Positions 55,056-64,000 of a DNA stretch of 64,000 nt are shown one piece after another (within the stretch, counting starts at the first letter, position 1; every line of letters starts with the position of its first letter). The DNA is taken from the NCBI RefSeq assembly GCF_000759715.1, contig NZ_BBLU01000002.1, forward strand, positions 124,001-188,000. Reading direction: 5' to 3'. Source of the DNA: Demequina mangrovi (lineage in GTDB: Bacteria; Actinomycetota; Actinomycetes; Actinomycetales; Demequinaceae). Under the pieces are notes generated by a model. The model made no database searches. It saw only the letters and a program-made list of their open reading frames with translations, and was not told the DNA's origin. The translations under genes and the position numbers were made by a program.

Positions 55056-56054
55056 ATGAGCGTCGTGGGCGGGCCGGTGATCCGGCGCATCGTCGACGCG
55101 TCGCGCGGTCCCGAGCGCACGGAGTCGCTCCTCGAGAGCGTGGGGCTCGCCCCCACCGCGGCGCCGCTCGACGCGGCCAAGGAGGCCGTCGACTCGGAGG
55201 CCTACTACGACCTCCTCGAGCGGGTGACGGCGCACGGCGACGATGACCTGCCGTTGCGCTACGCCTCGCTCCTGCGTCCCGACGACCTCGGGGCGCTCGG
55301 CCTCGGACTCAAGACAGCGCCGACGGCGCAGGGCGCGCTGCAGCGCCTCGTCCGCTACATCCTGGTGCTGAGCGACACGCTCGAGTACGAGCTGCGACGA
55401 GGCGAGCGCCCGACGCTCGTCATGTCACGGCCCAGCCATCGGCGCGGCGCGCAGCTCGCCAACGAGTGCGCCCTCGCGGCGGTGGTGTCGGTGCTGCGAG
55501 GGATCACCGGCGTGCACCTCGCACCCGAGAGCGTGACGTTCCGCCACGCGGGGCCCGCCTCGGTCGCGGATCACGAGGCCTTCTTCGGTTGCCCCGTCCG
55601 CTTCGACGGCGAGGCGAACGCGATCGCGTTCGCGCCCGCGGCGCTGCGCACCCCCACGACGCACGCCGACGAGGGGCTCTCGGCCTACCTGCTCGCCGAG
55701 CTCGACCAGCTCAAGCGCACGACCGAGGACCAGTCGCTCGAATCACGGATCTACGCCGCGGTGACCGACGCCCTTCCCGACGGCGTGCCGCGCCGCGCAC
55801 AGGTCGCGCTGCGCCTCGGGATGAGCGAGCGGACCCTGCATCGGCGCCTCGCCGAGGAGGAGCTGTCGTTCCGAAGCATCGCCCGCGCCGCGCAGCTCGA
55901 CGCCGCCGAGGCGCTCCTCACCCAGACCCCGAGCTCCCTGGGCGAGATCGCCTTCCTCACCGGGTTCTCCGACCAGAGCGCGTTCTCACGGGCGTTCAAG
56001 GCGCACACGGGCCTCACGCCGATGGCCTACCGCAGCTCGCGCGATTCCCCATGA
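55056..56054 (+). CDS. AraC family transcriptional regulator (OruR/ArgR-like)
   Basis: A 332-residue regulator. The N-terminal PF12625-type ligand domain (residues about 15-200) includes LRYASLLRPDDLGALGLGLK and VTFRHAGPASVADHEAFFGC. The C-terminal AraC DNA-binding domain has MSERTLHRRLAEEELSFRSI and IAFLTGFSDQSAFSRAFKAH. A GGGGAGGTG ribosome binding site fixes the ATG at 55056. It is divergent from the membrane protein and dehydrogenase genes and is the best candidate for their control. Confidence 0.88.
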   Translation: MSVVGGPVIRRIVDASRGPERTESLLESVGLAPTAAPLDAAKEAVDSEAYYDLLERVTAHGDDDLPLRYASLLRPDDLGALGLGLKTAPTAQGALQRLVRYILVLSDTLEYELRRGERPTLVMSRPSHRRGAQLANECALAAVVSVLRGITGVHLAPESVTFRHAGPASVADHEAFFGCPVRFDGEANAIAFAPAALRTPTTHADEGLSAYLLAELDQLKRTTEDQSLESRIYAAVTDALPDGVPRRAQVALRLGMSERTLHRRLAEEELSFRSIARAAQLDAAEALLTQTPSSLGEIAFLTGFSDQSAFSRAFKAHTGLTPMAYRSSRDSP

Positions 56055-56142
56055 AGCATGTGACTCATGGGGTGCGAGGGGACGATGCGGCGGCCTCCCT
56101 GGCCTCAGCAGCACCACGGTTCACCTGTGTCATGGGGAATCG
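56042..56142. terminator. Long imperfect inverted repeat between araC-type gene and era
   Basis: The 20-base left arm (56042-56061), which includes the AraC stop codon, matches the reverse complement of the right arm (56123-56142) at 17 of 20 bases, with the last 13 bp perfect (CGATTCCCCATGA / TCATGGGGAATCG). A further TCATGGGG at 56065-56072 can pair with the left arm as an alternative 8-bp stem. The loop contains a GGACGATGC copy. It separates convergent genes, so a terminator role is likely. Confidence 0.55.
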
Positions 56143-56150
56143 ATGGCGGG

Positions 56151-57050
56151 TCAGAAGCCGAGGCGCCCCAGCTGCTTGGGGTCGCGCTGCCAGTCCTTCG
56201 CGACCTTGACGTGCAGGTCGAGGTAGACCTTCCGGCCCAGCAGGTGCTCGATCCCGGCCCGCGCCGTCGCGCCGACCTCCTTGAGCCGCGAGCCGCCCTT
56301 GCCGATGATGATGCCCTTCTGCGAGTCGCGCTCCACGAACACGTGCGCGCGGATCTCCAGCACCGGTCGGTGCGCGTCCTCGGAGTCGGGCTCGACCATC
56401 TCCTCGATCACCACGGCGATCGAGTGCGGGAGCTCGTCCCGGACGCCCTCGAGCGCGGCCTCGCGGATGAGCTCCGCGACCCGGACGTCCTCGGGCTCGT
56501 CCGTGAGGTGGCCCTCGGGGTAGAGCGGCGGCCCCACGGGCAGGCGGGCGGCGAGCACGTCGAGCAGCACGTCGACCTGGATGTCCTTGACCGAGCTCAC
56601 CGGCACGATCTCCGCCCAGTCCCCCAGCTGCGACACGTCGAGCAGGTGCTCGGCCACGCGCTCGCGCGGCACCTTGTCCACCTTGGTGACGATCGCCACC
56701 ACGGGCGCGCGCGTCTCGGCGAGCTCGCGCGCGATCCACTTGTCGCCCGGGCCCACCTTCTCGTCGGCCGGCAGGCAGAAGCCGATGACGTCGACCTCGG
56801 CGAGCGTCTCGCGCACGAGGTCGTTGAGCCGCTCCCCCAGCAGCGTGCGGGGACGATGCAGCCCGGGGGTGTCGACGATGCACAACTGCGCGTCGTCGCG
56901 GTTGACGATCCCGCGGATCGCGCGGCGCGTGGTCTGCGGCCGCGACGACATGATCGCGACCTTCTCCCCCACGAGGGCGTTCATCAGGGTCGACTTGCCC
57001 GCGTTGGGGCGTCCCACGAAGGCCGCGAAGCCCGACCGGTGCTCACTCAT
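56151..57050 (-). CDS. era: GTPase Era
   Basis: Essential GTPase for 30S ribosome assembly. The 299 residues have G1 GRPNAGKST, G3 VDTPGLH, G4 TKVD and a C-terminal KH domain with GIIIGKGGSRLKEVG that binds 16S rRNA. GGAAGG lies nine bases before the ATG at 57050; an ATG at 57059 is too close to it. Start overlaps the corC stop. Confidence 0.96.
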   Translation of the reverse strand: MSEHRSGFAAFVGRPNAGKSTLMNALVGEKVAIMSSRPQTTRRAIRGIVNRDDAQLCIVDTPGLHRPRTLLGERLNDLVRETLAEVDVIGFCLPADEKVGPGDKWIARELAETRAPVVAIVTKVDKVPRERVAEHLLDVSQLGDWAEIVPVSSVKDIQVDVLLDVLAARLPVGPPLYPEGHLTDEPEDVRVAELIREAALEGVRDELPHSIAVVIEEMVEPDSEDAHRPVLEIRAHVFVERDSQKGIIIGKGGSRLKEVGATARAGIEHLLGRKVYLDLHVKVAKDWQRDPKQLGRLGF

Positions 57051-58353
57051 CGTCGTCATCCTTCCGTCCGCGCCTGCGCGGCACGGTCTCGTGCTCGCCC
57101 GTGCCGGCATCGGCCTCGGGCGAGCGCGTCGCTATCACGGACACCAGCGTGCGCCTGCGTCCCTCGGCGCGCTCGGCGAGCAGCTCGATCCCGTGCACGG
57201 TCACCCGCGAGCCGGGGATCGGCACCTTCCCGAGCGCCTTCGCGAGCAGGCCCGCGACGGTCTCCACGTCCTCGTCGTCGATCTCGACGTCGAACAGCTC
57301 CGCGAGCTCGTCCAGCCCGCACCGCGCGGGCACCCGATAGCGCCCCTCGCCCAGGTCCTCGATCTCGGGCGTCGAGCGGTCGTGCTCGTCGACCACCTCG
57401 CCGACGATCTCCTCGAGCGCGTCCTCGATGGTGACCACGCCCGCGACGCCGCCGAACTCGTCGACCACCACGGCCATGTGGAACACCTCGTCCTGCATGC
57501 GGCGCAGGAGGTCGTCCGCCGGGACGGACTCGGGGATGAACTCGGGCTCGCGCACCAGGGAGTCGATGGGCTCCTCGAGCCGCGCCGGGTGGTCCCACGT
57601 CGCCCGCACCACGTCCTTGAGGTACAGGACGCCGACGATGTCGTCGACGCCGTCGCGGATCACGGGCACGCGCGAGAAGCCCGAGCGCATGAACAGCACC
57701 ATCGCCTTGCGCGCCGGTGTGCCCGCCTGGATGGTGACCATGTCGGTGCGCGGCACCATGACCTCGCGCGTGAGCGTGTCGCCGAGGCTGACCACCGAGC
57801 GCAGGAGCTCCGCGTCCTCCTCCTCGAGCGCGTCGCCGGCCTGCTCGACCAGGTCCTCGGGCTCCGACAGCTCACGGATGCGCAGCTGCGGCACCACCGC
57901 GCGGATGGGGGTGGTGAGGCGCACGAGGCTCCACGACAGCGGCGCGAGCGCGCGCACCGCGGCCTCGGGGGCGCGGCGCGCCGCCGCGCGCGGCCAGGCG
58001 CGCACGATGACGAGCGAGAAGAACCCCGCCACCGCCCACGCGAAGATCAGCGTGACCTCGCGCTCCCAGCCGGCGGCGTCGCCGATCTCGAGCGCGAGCG
58101 CGGTCCACGCCACCAGCGCGACGGCCTCCAGCACCGCGTAGCCCACCGACACGGCGTTGTCCGCGTGATCGGGCAGCGCCGCAAGACGTGCCGCACGGGT
58201 CGGCCGCCCGTCGGGCCGGAGCTGCTCCGCGATGCGGCGCTCGTCCGCGTAGGGGATCTGCTCGAAGGCCGCGACGAGCGCGTGCAGCACCGCCGCCCCC
58301 GCGAGGCCCGCCGCGAGGACGACGACCAGCAGGGTGATCGCGGTCGACGTCAT
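57043..58353 (-). CDS. Hemolysin/CNNM family protein (CorC/HlyC type)
   Basis: A 436-residue protein: an N-terminal membrane domain (DUF21/CNNM, about four helices to residue 135), two CBS domains (REVMVPRTDMVTIQAGTPAR, IVGVLYLKDVV and VDEFGGVAGVVTIEDALEEI) and a C-terminal transporter-associated CorC_HlyC domain (PIPGSRVTVHGIELLAE). Members are linked to Mg2+/Co2+ efflux; the old name hemolysin is not meaningful here. The acidic tail runs into the era overlap. Confidence 0.9.
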   Translation of the reverse strand: MTSTAITLLVVVLAAGLAGAAVLHALVAAFEQIPYADERRIAEQLRPDGRPTRAARLAALPDHADNAVSVGYAVLEAVALVAWTALALEIGDAAGWEREVTLIFAWAVAGFFSLVIVRAWPRAAARRAPEAAVRALAPLSWSLVRLTTPIRAVVPQLRIRELSEPEDLVEQAGDALEEEDAELLRSVVSLGDTLTREVMVPRTDMVTIQAGTPARKAMVLFMRSGFSRVPVIRDGVDDIVGVLYLKDVVRATWDHPARLEEPIDSLVREPEFIPESVPADDLLRRMQDEVFHMAVVVDEFGGVAGVVTIEDALEEIVGEVVDEHDRSTPEIEDLGEGRYRVPARCGLDELAELFDVEIDDEDVETVAGLLAKALGKVPIPGSRVTVHGIELLAERAEGRRRTLVSVIATRSPEADAGTGEHETVPRRRGRKDDDDE

Positions 58354-58795
58354 CGGTTCGCGAGGAAGGTGAGGAGCAGGTTGCGCTGGAGCGCGAACAT
58401 CTCCTTCTCCTCCTCCGGCTCGACGTGGTCGTACCCGAGGAGGTGCAGGATCCCGTGAGTGGTGAGGAGCAGCATCTCCTCCTCGGCCGAGTGGCCCGCG
58501 GTGGCGGCCTGGCGCGCCGCGACCGACGGGCACACCACGATGTCGCCCAGCAGGCCCGGGGGTGTCGGCTCGTCGGGGGTGCCCGGGCGCAGCTCGTCCA
58601 TGGGGAAGCTCAGCACGTCGGTGGCGCCGGGCTCGTCCATCCACTGGAGGTGGAGCTGCTCCATCGCCTCCTCGTCGACGAACATGATCGCGAGCTCCGC
58701 GCCGTCCGCGACGTGCATCTCGCCGAGCACGTAGCGCGCGAGCTCCGCGAACTCGACCTCGTCGACCGTCGCGTCGGTCTCGTTGTTGACCTCGA

Positions 58796-58799
<4 letters not shown>
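58350..58799 (-). CDS. ybeY: Endoribonuclease YbeY (rRNA maturation)
   Basis: A 149-residue metalloprotein with the signature HGILHLLGYDH around residues 115-125, whose three His bind zinc. It acts in 16S rRNA 3' processing and ribosome quality control. LSFPMDELRP upstream is also conserved. Start and stop overlap phoH and the hemolysin-family gene by four bases. Confidence 0.94.
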
Positions 58800-59862
<1,063 letters not shown>

Positions 59863-59866
<4 letters not shown>

Positions 59867-60207
59867 GCGGGGTCCCAGCCGAGGGTCGCGCCGCCGAGCA
59901 CGTGGCCGTGCACGTGGAAGACCGTCTGCCCGGCCTTCTCACCGGTGTTGAAGATGAGGCGGTACTCGCCGTCGCACTCGGCGTCCGCGATCTGCTGGGC
60001 CACGACTGCCATCTCCGCGAGCACCTCGGGGATCTCGCGCGCCGCGGCGGCGACGTTCGGCACGTGCGTGCGCGGGGCCACGAGGACGTGGACGGGGGCC
60101 TTGGGCGAGATGTCGCGGAACGCGACGACGTTGTCCGTCTCGACGACCCTCGTCGACGGGATCTCCCCCGCGATGATCTTGCAGAAGATGCAGTCCGTGG
60201 TGCTCAT
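59863..60207 (-). CDS. HIT family nucleotide hydrolase (HINT type)
   Basis: A 114-residue HINT-like protein: CIFCKIIAGEIPSTRVVE at the start, VLVAPRTHVPNVAAA and the histidine triad HVHGHVLGG. It likely hydrolyses nucleoside phosphoramidates. The ATG at 60207 is six bases after the -10 TACGCT (complement of 60214-60219), so a promoter inside the conserved cluster lies here. Confidence 0.92.
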
Positions 60208-60245
60208 CCCCCTAGCGTAGTGACCGCTCGGGGACCCGGGTGGCC

Positions 60246-61013
60246 TCAGGAGGCCGCGCCCGGACGGGACCAGTGCCCCCGCAGCGCGCCGAGCGCGGCA
60301 AGAGCCGCGGGGCCCGCCGAGGAGGCGCGCAGCACGTGCGGGCCGAGCACCACCGCGATGGCGCCGGCCGCGGTCAGGGCGTCGAGCTCCGCGTCGGAGA
60401 TGCCACCCTCGGGCCCCACGATCATCCACACCGGCTGGTCGGGGTCCGCCCATGCGAGGTCGGCGAGCGCCGCGGTCGCGGCCTCATGCAGCACGAGCAC
60501 GCGCGCGCCGGCGTCGACCGCCTCGCGCACGCGCGCCGCGAGCTGCTTGGTGGTCGCCGCATCGTCCACGGACGGGACGAGCGCGCGACGGCTCTGCTTG
60601 GCCGCCGCGAGGGCGAGCGAGGACCACTTCTCGCGACCCTTGGCCGCCTTGGGTCCGCGCCACTGCACGATCGCGCGGTCGGACGCCCACGGGACGATGC
60701 GGGTGACGCCCAGCTCCACCGCCGCCTCGACCGCCTGCTCGTCGCGGCCGCCCTTGGCGAGCGCCTGGACCAGCGTGCTGTCGGGATCGAGGTCGCGGCT
60801 CACGGCCTCGATCCTGACCTCCATCCACCGATCGCCCGAGGCGACGAGCACGCCGCTCGCGCGAGCGCCCGCGCCGTCGACCACGTCGATGCGCTCGCCC
60901 GCCTGACGGCGCTGGACCGTGACGGCGTGGCGCGCCTCGTCGCCCTCGACGCGGAGCACGCCGCCGGCCGCCGCGGTCGCGGCGGCCGGGTCGACGAACA
61001 CCGGGGCGGTCAC
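60246..61013 (-). CDS. rsmE: 16S rRNA m3U1498 methyltransferase
   Basis: A 255-residue SPOUT methyltransferase: N-terminal PUA-like domain (GDEARHAVTVQRRQAGERID), LVQALAKGGRDEQAVEAAVE, the knotted SAM-binding IVGPEGGISDAELDAL and LGPHVLRASSAGPAALAAL. The GTG at 61013 begins two bases after the dnaJ stop. It lies in the usual hrcA-dnaJ-rsmE order. Confidence 0.94.
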   Translation of the reverse strand: MTAPVFVDPAAATAAAGGVLRVEGDEARHAVTVQRRQAGERIDVVDGAGARASGVLVASGDRWMEVRIEAVSRDLDPDSTLVQALAKGGRDEQAVEAAVELGVTRIVPWASDRAIVQWRGPKAAKGREKWSSLALAAAKQSRRALVPSVDDAATTKQLAARVREAVDAGARVLVLHEAATAALADLAWADPDQPVWMIVGPEGGISDAELDALTAAGAIAVVLGPHVLRASSAGPAALAALGALRGHWSRPGAAS

Positions 61014-61015
61014 CC

Positions 61016-62149
61016 CTAGCGGCCCTTGAACGCGTCCTTGAGGCGCGAGAACACGCCGCCGCCGAGCGGGGCGAGACGTGCCTCGGGAGCCTCCTCGCCG
61101 CGCAGCGCGGCGAGCTGCCGCAGCAGCTCCTCCTGCTCCTCGGTGAGCTCGGTCGGGGTCACCACGTCGAGGTGCACGAAGAGGTCGCCGCGCCCCTGGC
61201 GCTGCAGGCGCCCCACGCCGAGGCCCTTGAGCCTCACCGTCGAGCCCGCGTGCGTGCCGGGGCGGACGTCGACCTCCTGCTGACCGTCGAAGGTCTCGAC
61301 GGAGAGCACCGTGCCGAGCGCGGCCGCGGTCATCGGCACCTCGAGGGTGCAGTGCAGGTCGGAGCCGCGGCGCTCGAACACCGCGTGCGCCCGTTCGCGG
61401 ATCTCGATGTAGAGGTCGCCCTTCTGCCCGCCCGCGACGCCGGCGTCGCCGACGCCGGTCATGCGGATGCGGGTGCCGGTCTCGACGCCCGCCGGGATGT
61501 CGACGCTCACCGTGTGCCGCGCGTGCGTGCGGCCCTGGCCCGAGCACTCGGTGCACGGGGTCTCGATGGTCGAGCCGTAGCCGCCGCAGGTCGGGCACGG
61601 CGCCGTGGTCATGACGTTGCCCAGCAGCGAGCGCGCGACGCGCTGCACCGAGCCCGAGCCGTTGCACTGGCGGCAGCCGGTGGGCTGGGTGCCCGGGGCG
61701 CAGCACGAGCCGTGGCACGTCGAGCAGACGTCCGCGAGGTCCACCTGGATCTCGCGGGTGACGCCGAACACGGCCTCCTCGAGCGTGATCTCCGTGTGCA
61801 CGAGCGTGTCGCCGCCGCGCTGCGTGCGCGTCGCCGGGCCCCGCTGCTGCTGCCCGAACGGACCCGCGCCGCCGCCGAAGAACGTCTCGAAGATGTCCTC
61901 GAAGCCGAAGCCCTGCGGGCCGCCGGCGCCGCCGGAGGCCGAGCGCGGGTCGACGCCGCGGTCGTACTGCGCGCGCTTGTCGGCGTTGCCGAGCACGTCG
62001 TACGCGGCCGCGACCTCCTTGAAGCGCTCCTCGCCCTCCGCCCCCGCGACATCGGGGTGCAGCTCGCGCGCGAGCTTGCGATACGCCTTCTTGATCTCGG
62101 CCTCGGAGGCGTCCCGGGAGACGCCGAGCGTGCCGTAGTAGTCCTTCAC
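61016..62149 (-). CDS. dnaJ: Chaperone protein DnaJ
   Basis: A 377-residue type I Hsp40: J-domain with LARELHPDVAGAEG (HPD), a Gly/Phe-rich linker (GAGGPQGFGFEDIFETFFGG), four zinc repeats (CSTCHGSC, CRQCNGSG, CPTCGGYG, CTECSGQG) and a C-terminal substrate domain. The first zinc repeat ends in Cys instead of Gly. It starts one base after the hrcA stop, so the two are co-transcribed under CIRCE control. This is the hrcA-linked copy often called DnaJ2. Confidence 0.96.
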   Translation of the reverse strand: MKDYYGTLGVSRDASEAEIKKAYRKLARELHPDVAGAEGEERFKEVAAAYDVLGNADKRAQYDRGVDPRSASGGAGGPQGFGFEDIFETFFGGGAGPFGQQQRGPATRTQRGGDTLVHTEITLEEAVFGVTREIQVDLADVCSTCHGSCCAPGTQPTGCRQCNGSGSVQRVARSLLGNVMTTAPCPTCGGYGSTIETPCTECSGQGRTHARHTVSVDIPAGVETGTRIRMTGVGDAGVAGGQKGDLYIEIRERAHAVFERRGSDLHCTLEVPMTAAALGTVLSVETFDGQQEVDVRPGTHAGSTVRLKGLGVGRLQRQGRGDLFVHLDVVTPTELTEEQEELLRQLAALRGEEAPEARLAPLGGGVFSRLKDAFKGR

Positions 62150-63157
62150 CTAGAGCTCCACCACTTTCGACAGATAGCGGGCGACGGCACGCACGGCGGC
62201 CATCGTCCCTGGGTAATCCATGCGGGTCGGCCCGAGCGCGCCCACGAGGGACGCGGCGTCACGGCCGTACGCCGCGGCGACGATCGACGTGCGCGACAGC
62301 GCCTCGTGATGCGTCTCGGCGCCGATGCGGACGGTGACATCGTCCCCCTCGGCCGCCATCTCATGCAACAGCCTGAGGAGCACCACCTGCTCCTCGAGCG
62401 CGTCGAGCACCGGGGCGATCGTCGTCGCCTCGAGGCCCGAGCCTGCACGTGCGAGGTTCGACGCCCCCGCGAAGACCACGCGCTCGACGGTGCCGCCGCG
62501 CGTCGCGGCCACCACCACATCGGCCACGGCGCCGGCCCACGGTACCTGGTCCGGGGCCTGCGCCCACAACGTCAGCGCGGCCTCGAGCCGCGCGCCGCTG
62601 AGCCCGTGCGCGGTCGCGTTGACCTCGCGCACCGCCCTCTCGAACGCATCGTCCGACGTCGCCTCGCCGAGCGCGATGCTCTGCTGCTCGACCCGCGCGT
62701 CCGCGGAGACCACCACCACGAGGGCGTGCTCGGCGCCCATGCGCACGATCTCGATGCGCCGCACCGAGGACTCGCGCAGCGACGGGTACTGCACCACCGC
62801 GACCTGGCGGGTGAGCTGGCTGAGCAGGCGCACCGAGCGCTCGACCACGTCGTTGAGGTCGACCGCGTCGGACAGGAAGGTGCCGATGGCGCGACGATGC
62901 GCGTCCGAGAGGGCGGAGGCCGCGAGCTGATCCACGAACGAGCGGTAGCCCTTGTCCGTGGGGATGCGGCCGGCGGAGGTGTAGGGCTGCGCGATGAGCC
63001 CCTCCTCCTCGAGGATCGCCATGTCGTTGCGGATCGTCGCCGACGAGACGCCCAGCTCGCGCTGCTCGGCGAGCGCCTTGGAGCCCACGGGCTCGTGGGT
63101 GGCGACGTATCCCTCCACGATCGCGTGGAGCACGGCGCGACGACGTTCCTCGCTCAC
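62150..63157 (-). CDS. hrcA: Heat-inducible transcription repressor HrcA
   Basis: A 335-residue repressor of chaperone genes. The winged helix reads LHAIVEGYVATHEPVGSKAL and LGVSSATIRNDMAILEEEGL, then YTSAGRIPTDKGYRSFVD and the GAF-like domain. An AGGAGGGACC ribosome binding site directly precedes the GTG at 63157, which rules out the longer frame. A CIRCE operator overlaps this ribosome binding site, so HrcA represses itself and dnaJ. Confidence 0.95.
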   Translation of the reverse strand: MSEERRRAVLHAIVEGYVATHEPVGSKALAEQRELGVSSATIRNDMAILEEEGLIAQPYTSAGRIPTDKGYRSFVDQLAASALSDAHRRAIGTFLSDAVDLNDVVERSVRLLSQLTRQVAVVQYPSLRESSVRRIEIVRMGAEHALVVVVSADARVEQQSIALGEATSDDAFERAVREVNATAHGLSGARLEAALTLWAQAPDQVPWAGAVADVVVAATRGGTVERVVFAGASNLARAGSGLEATTIAPVLDALEEQVVLLRLLHEMAAEGDDVTVRIGAETHHEALSRTSIVAAAYGRDAASLVGALGPTRMDYPGTMAAVRAVARYLSKVVEL

Positions 63158-63165
63158 GGTCCCTC

Positions 63166-63192
63166 CTGGCACTCGGGCTCGATGAGTGCTAA
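63166..63192 (-). promoter_or_regulatory. CIRCE operator
   Basis: CTGGCACTC (63166-63174), nine-base spacer, GAGTGCTAA (63184-63192). This matches the consensus TTAGCACTC-N9-GAGTGCTAA except for two bases of one arm. The degenerate arm overlaps the hrcA ribosome binding site (complement of 63161-63167). The likely -10, TACGAT (complement of 63192-63197), touches the other arm. Confidence 0.9.
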
Positions 63193-63283
63193 TCGTATCG
63201 CGGTGCGCGGACGCCCCCGCCGAGCCCACGGCGCGCCCTTGGGAATCCGCTCCGGGACCTGGGCGTTACGAGGCATGTCTCAC

Positions 63284-63289
63284 TACGAT
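63284..63289 (+). promoter_or_regulatory. -10 box of the DUF4870 gene
   Basis: TACGAT lies 56 bases before the ATG at 63346, whose own AAAGGAC ribosome binding site is clear. A leader of about 50 bases would result. Confidence 0.4.
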
Positions 63290-63345
63290 CGAAGCAGGGG
63301 CCGCACCAGCCGCGGCCCGCATCGACCTCCACGAAAGGACGTGCC

Positions 63346-63708
63346 ATGACCGAGAACCCGACTCCCCCGGCCTCCCCGAGCGGCGCCTCGAGCGATACGA
63401 CGCTCGCCACCGTCGCGCACGCGACCGTGTTCACCGGCTTCCTCGTCCCGCTCATCCTGTGGCTCATCGGACGCGACCGGAACCCGTTCATCGACACCGA
63501 GGGCAAGGAGGCGCTGAACTTCGGCATCCTCGTCACCATCGGCTACCTCGCGGCCAGCATCCTCGGCCAGATCGGGCTCGGCTTCTTCGGCTGGCTGCTC
63601 AACCTCGCGGTGTTCGTCATCGCGCTCGTCTTCGGCATCCAGGGCGCGATGGCGGCGAGCAAGGGCCAGGGCTACCGCTACCCGTTCACGCTGCGCCTCG
63701 TCTCGTAG
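63346..63708 (+). CDS. DUF4870 domain membrane protein
   Basis: A 120-residue protein: a Pro/Ser-rich cytoplasmic N-terminus, then LATVAHATVFTGFLVPLILW, IGRDRNPFIDTEGKEALNFG and two or three further helices. The ...F.D.EGKEALNF pattern is the DUF4870 signature; function unknown. AAAGGAC precedes the ATG. A similar gene follows. Confidence 0.88.
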   Translation: MTENPTPPASPSGASSDTTLATVAHATVFTGFLVPLILWLIGRDRNPFIDTEGKEALNFGILVTIGYLAASILGQIGLGFFGWLLNLAVFVIALVFGIQGAMAASKGQGYRYPFTLRLVS

Positions 63709-63730
63709 GGGTCCTCCCCCGATCAAGATC

Positions 63731-63767
63731 AGGGCCCCGCTCCCCCTCCGGGTGGATGCGGGGCCCT
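63731..63767 (+). terminator. Terminator after the DUF4870 gene
   Basis: AGGGCCCCGC (63731-63740) pairs perfectly with GCGGGGCCCT (63758-63767) over a 17-base loop, 23 bases after the stop codon. Confidence 0.75.
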
Positions 63768-63791
63768 CGTCGTACCTGGGAGCCTGGGGAC

Positions 63792-64000
63792 ATGAACGAC
63801 ACGACCTCACCCCAGACGCCCGAAGGCGGCACCCAGGTCCCGCCGCAGCAGCCCTCCGCGGGGCCCACGCCGCCGCCCTACGCTCCGCCCGCGCCGATGC
63901 TCGAGTCCCAGGCCCGCACCATCGCGATGCTCGTCCACATCCTCGCCGCGGCAGCGCTCATCCTCTCCGCCGGCACGCTCGCCTTCGTGGTGCCGCTGGT
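63792..64000 (+). CDS. Membrane protein, probably DUF4870 paralogue (partial)
   Basis: The gene runs off the window. The first 69 codons encode MNDTTSPQTPEGGTQVPPQQ and further Pro/Gly-rich residues, then ARTIAMLVHILAAAALILSA, a hydrophobic helix in the place where DUF4870 proteins have their first conserved segment. The family call is tentative. Confidence 0.6.
   Translation, partial: MNDTTSPQTPEGGTQVPPQQPSAGPTPPPYAPPAPMLESQARTIAMLVHILAAAALILSAGTLAFVVPL

Noticed and set aside
61690-61750. First zinc repeat of DnaJ ending in Cys (CSTCHGSC) as a defect
   Set aside because: All metal-binding cysteines are present and, as far as I recall, similar variants occur in actinobacterial DnaJ proteins; not evidence of loss of function.

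Overview
The window is very GC-rich (about 70% by eye) and densely coded. It reads as chromosomal DNA of an actinobacterium, most likely order Micrococcales. The evidence is a type II fatty-acid cluster followed by an actinobacterial DUF3145 gene, many GTG starts and leaderless promoters, a 13E12/DUF222 HNH protein, HrcA/CIRCE control of dnaJ, and the conserved series hrcA-dnaJ-rsmE-HIT-phoH-ybeY-corC-era-leuA-recO-uppS-glyS-dusB-dgt-dnaG. That series is interrupted here by accessory blocks. No phage, plasmid, IS element or CRISPR array was seen.

Layout. 1-2827: fabD (end only), fabH, acpP, fabF. 2847-9822: arylsulfotransferase-like lipoprotein, TetR, SnoaL-like and DUF3145 genes, NAD(P)H-hydrate repair genes nnrE and nnrD split around def and a GNAT gene, then a gluconokinase/DUF1905/membrane operon. 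9990-16288: an unknown membrane protein and a four-gene 2-oxoacid oxidoreductase operon whose last gene fuses a GltD-like flavoprotein to a 2x[4Fe-4S] ferredoxin. 16404-20477: cspA, a frameshifted acyltransferase, dinB, two tRNAs. 20545-24118: first phosphonate-type ABC transporter. 24311-36464: dnaG, small membrane genes, a PopT/DUF368 protein, dgt, a DHFR-like gene, an HNH protein, dusB, yibE/F, glyS. 36601-40220: zinc-uptake operon znuACB-zur plus a DedA-like gene. 40230-46123: uppS, an RpiR regulator and the second phosphonate-type ABC system with a HAD hydrolase. 46298-52548: recO, a TetR regulon, leuA with a leader-peptide attenuator. 52673-56054: a second dehydrogenase/DUF4386 pair and an AraC regulator. 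56151-63157: era to hrcA. 63346-64000: DUF4870 proteins.

Regulation is unusually readable. A TetR appears to act on two promoters, each with a palindrome between -35 and -10 and a second palindrome about 35 bp on. Both phosphonate-type systems share an 11-bp-phased motif resembling a PHO box. znuA has a Fur/Zur-type box inside its promoter. hrcA has a CIRCE element over its ribosome binding site. Nine genes have a TANNNT -10 box six or seven bases before the start codon, so leaderless mRNAs look common.

The most unusual signal is a dispersed 9-mer, GGACGATGC (usually followed by G). I count 38 exact copies, 20 in one orientation and 18 in the other, where base composition predicts fewer than one. 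Copies inside genes often encode Ala-Ser-Ser or Asp-Asp-Ala in linkers and protein ends, and two pairs form perfect hairpins between genes. This is how DNA uptake sequences behave in Neisseria and Pasteurellaceae, but the function here is unknown.
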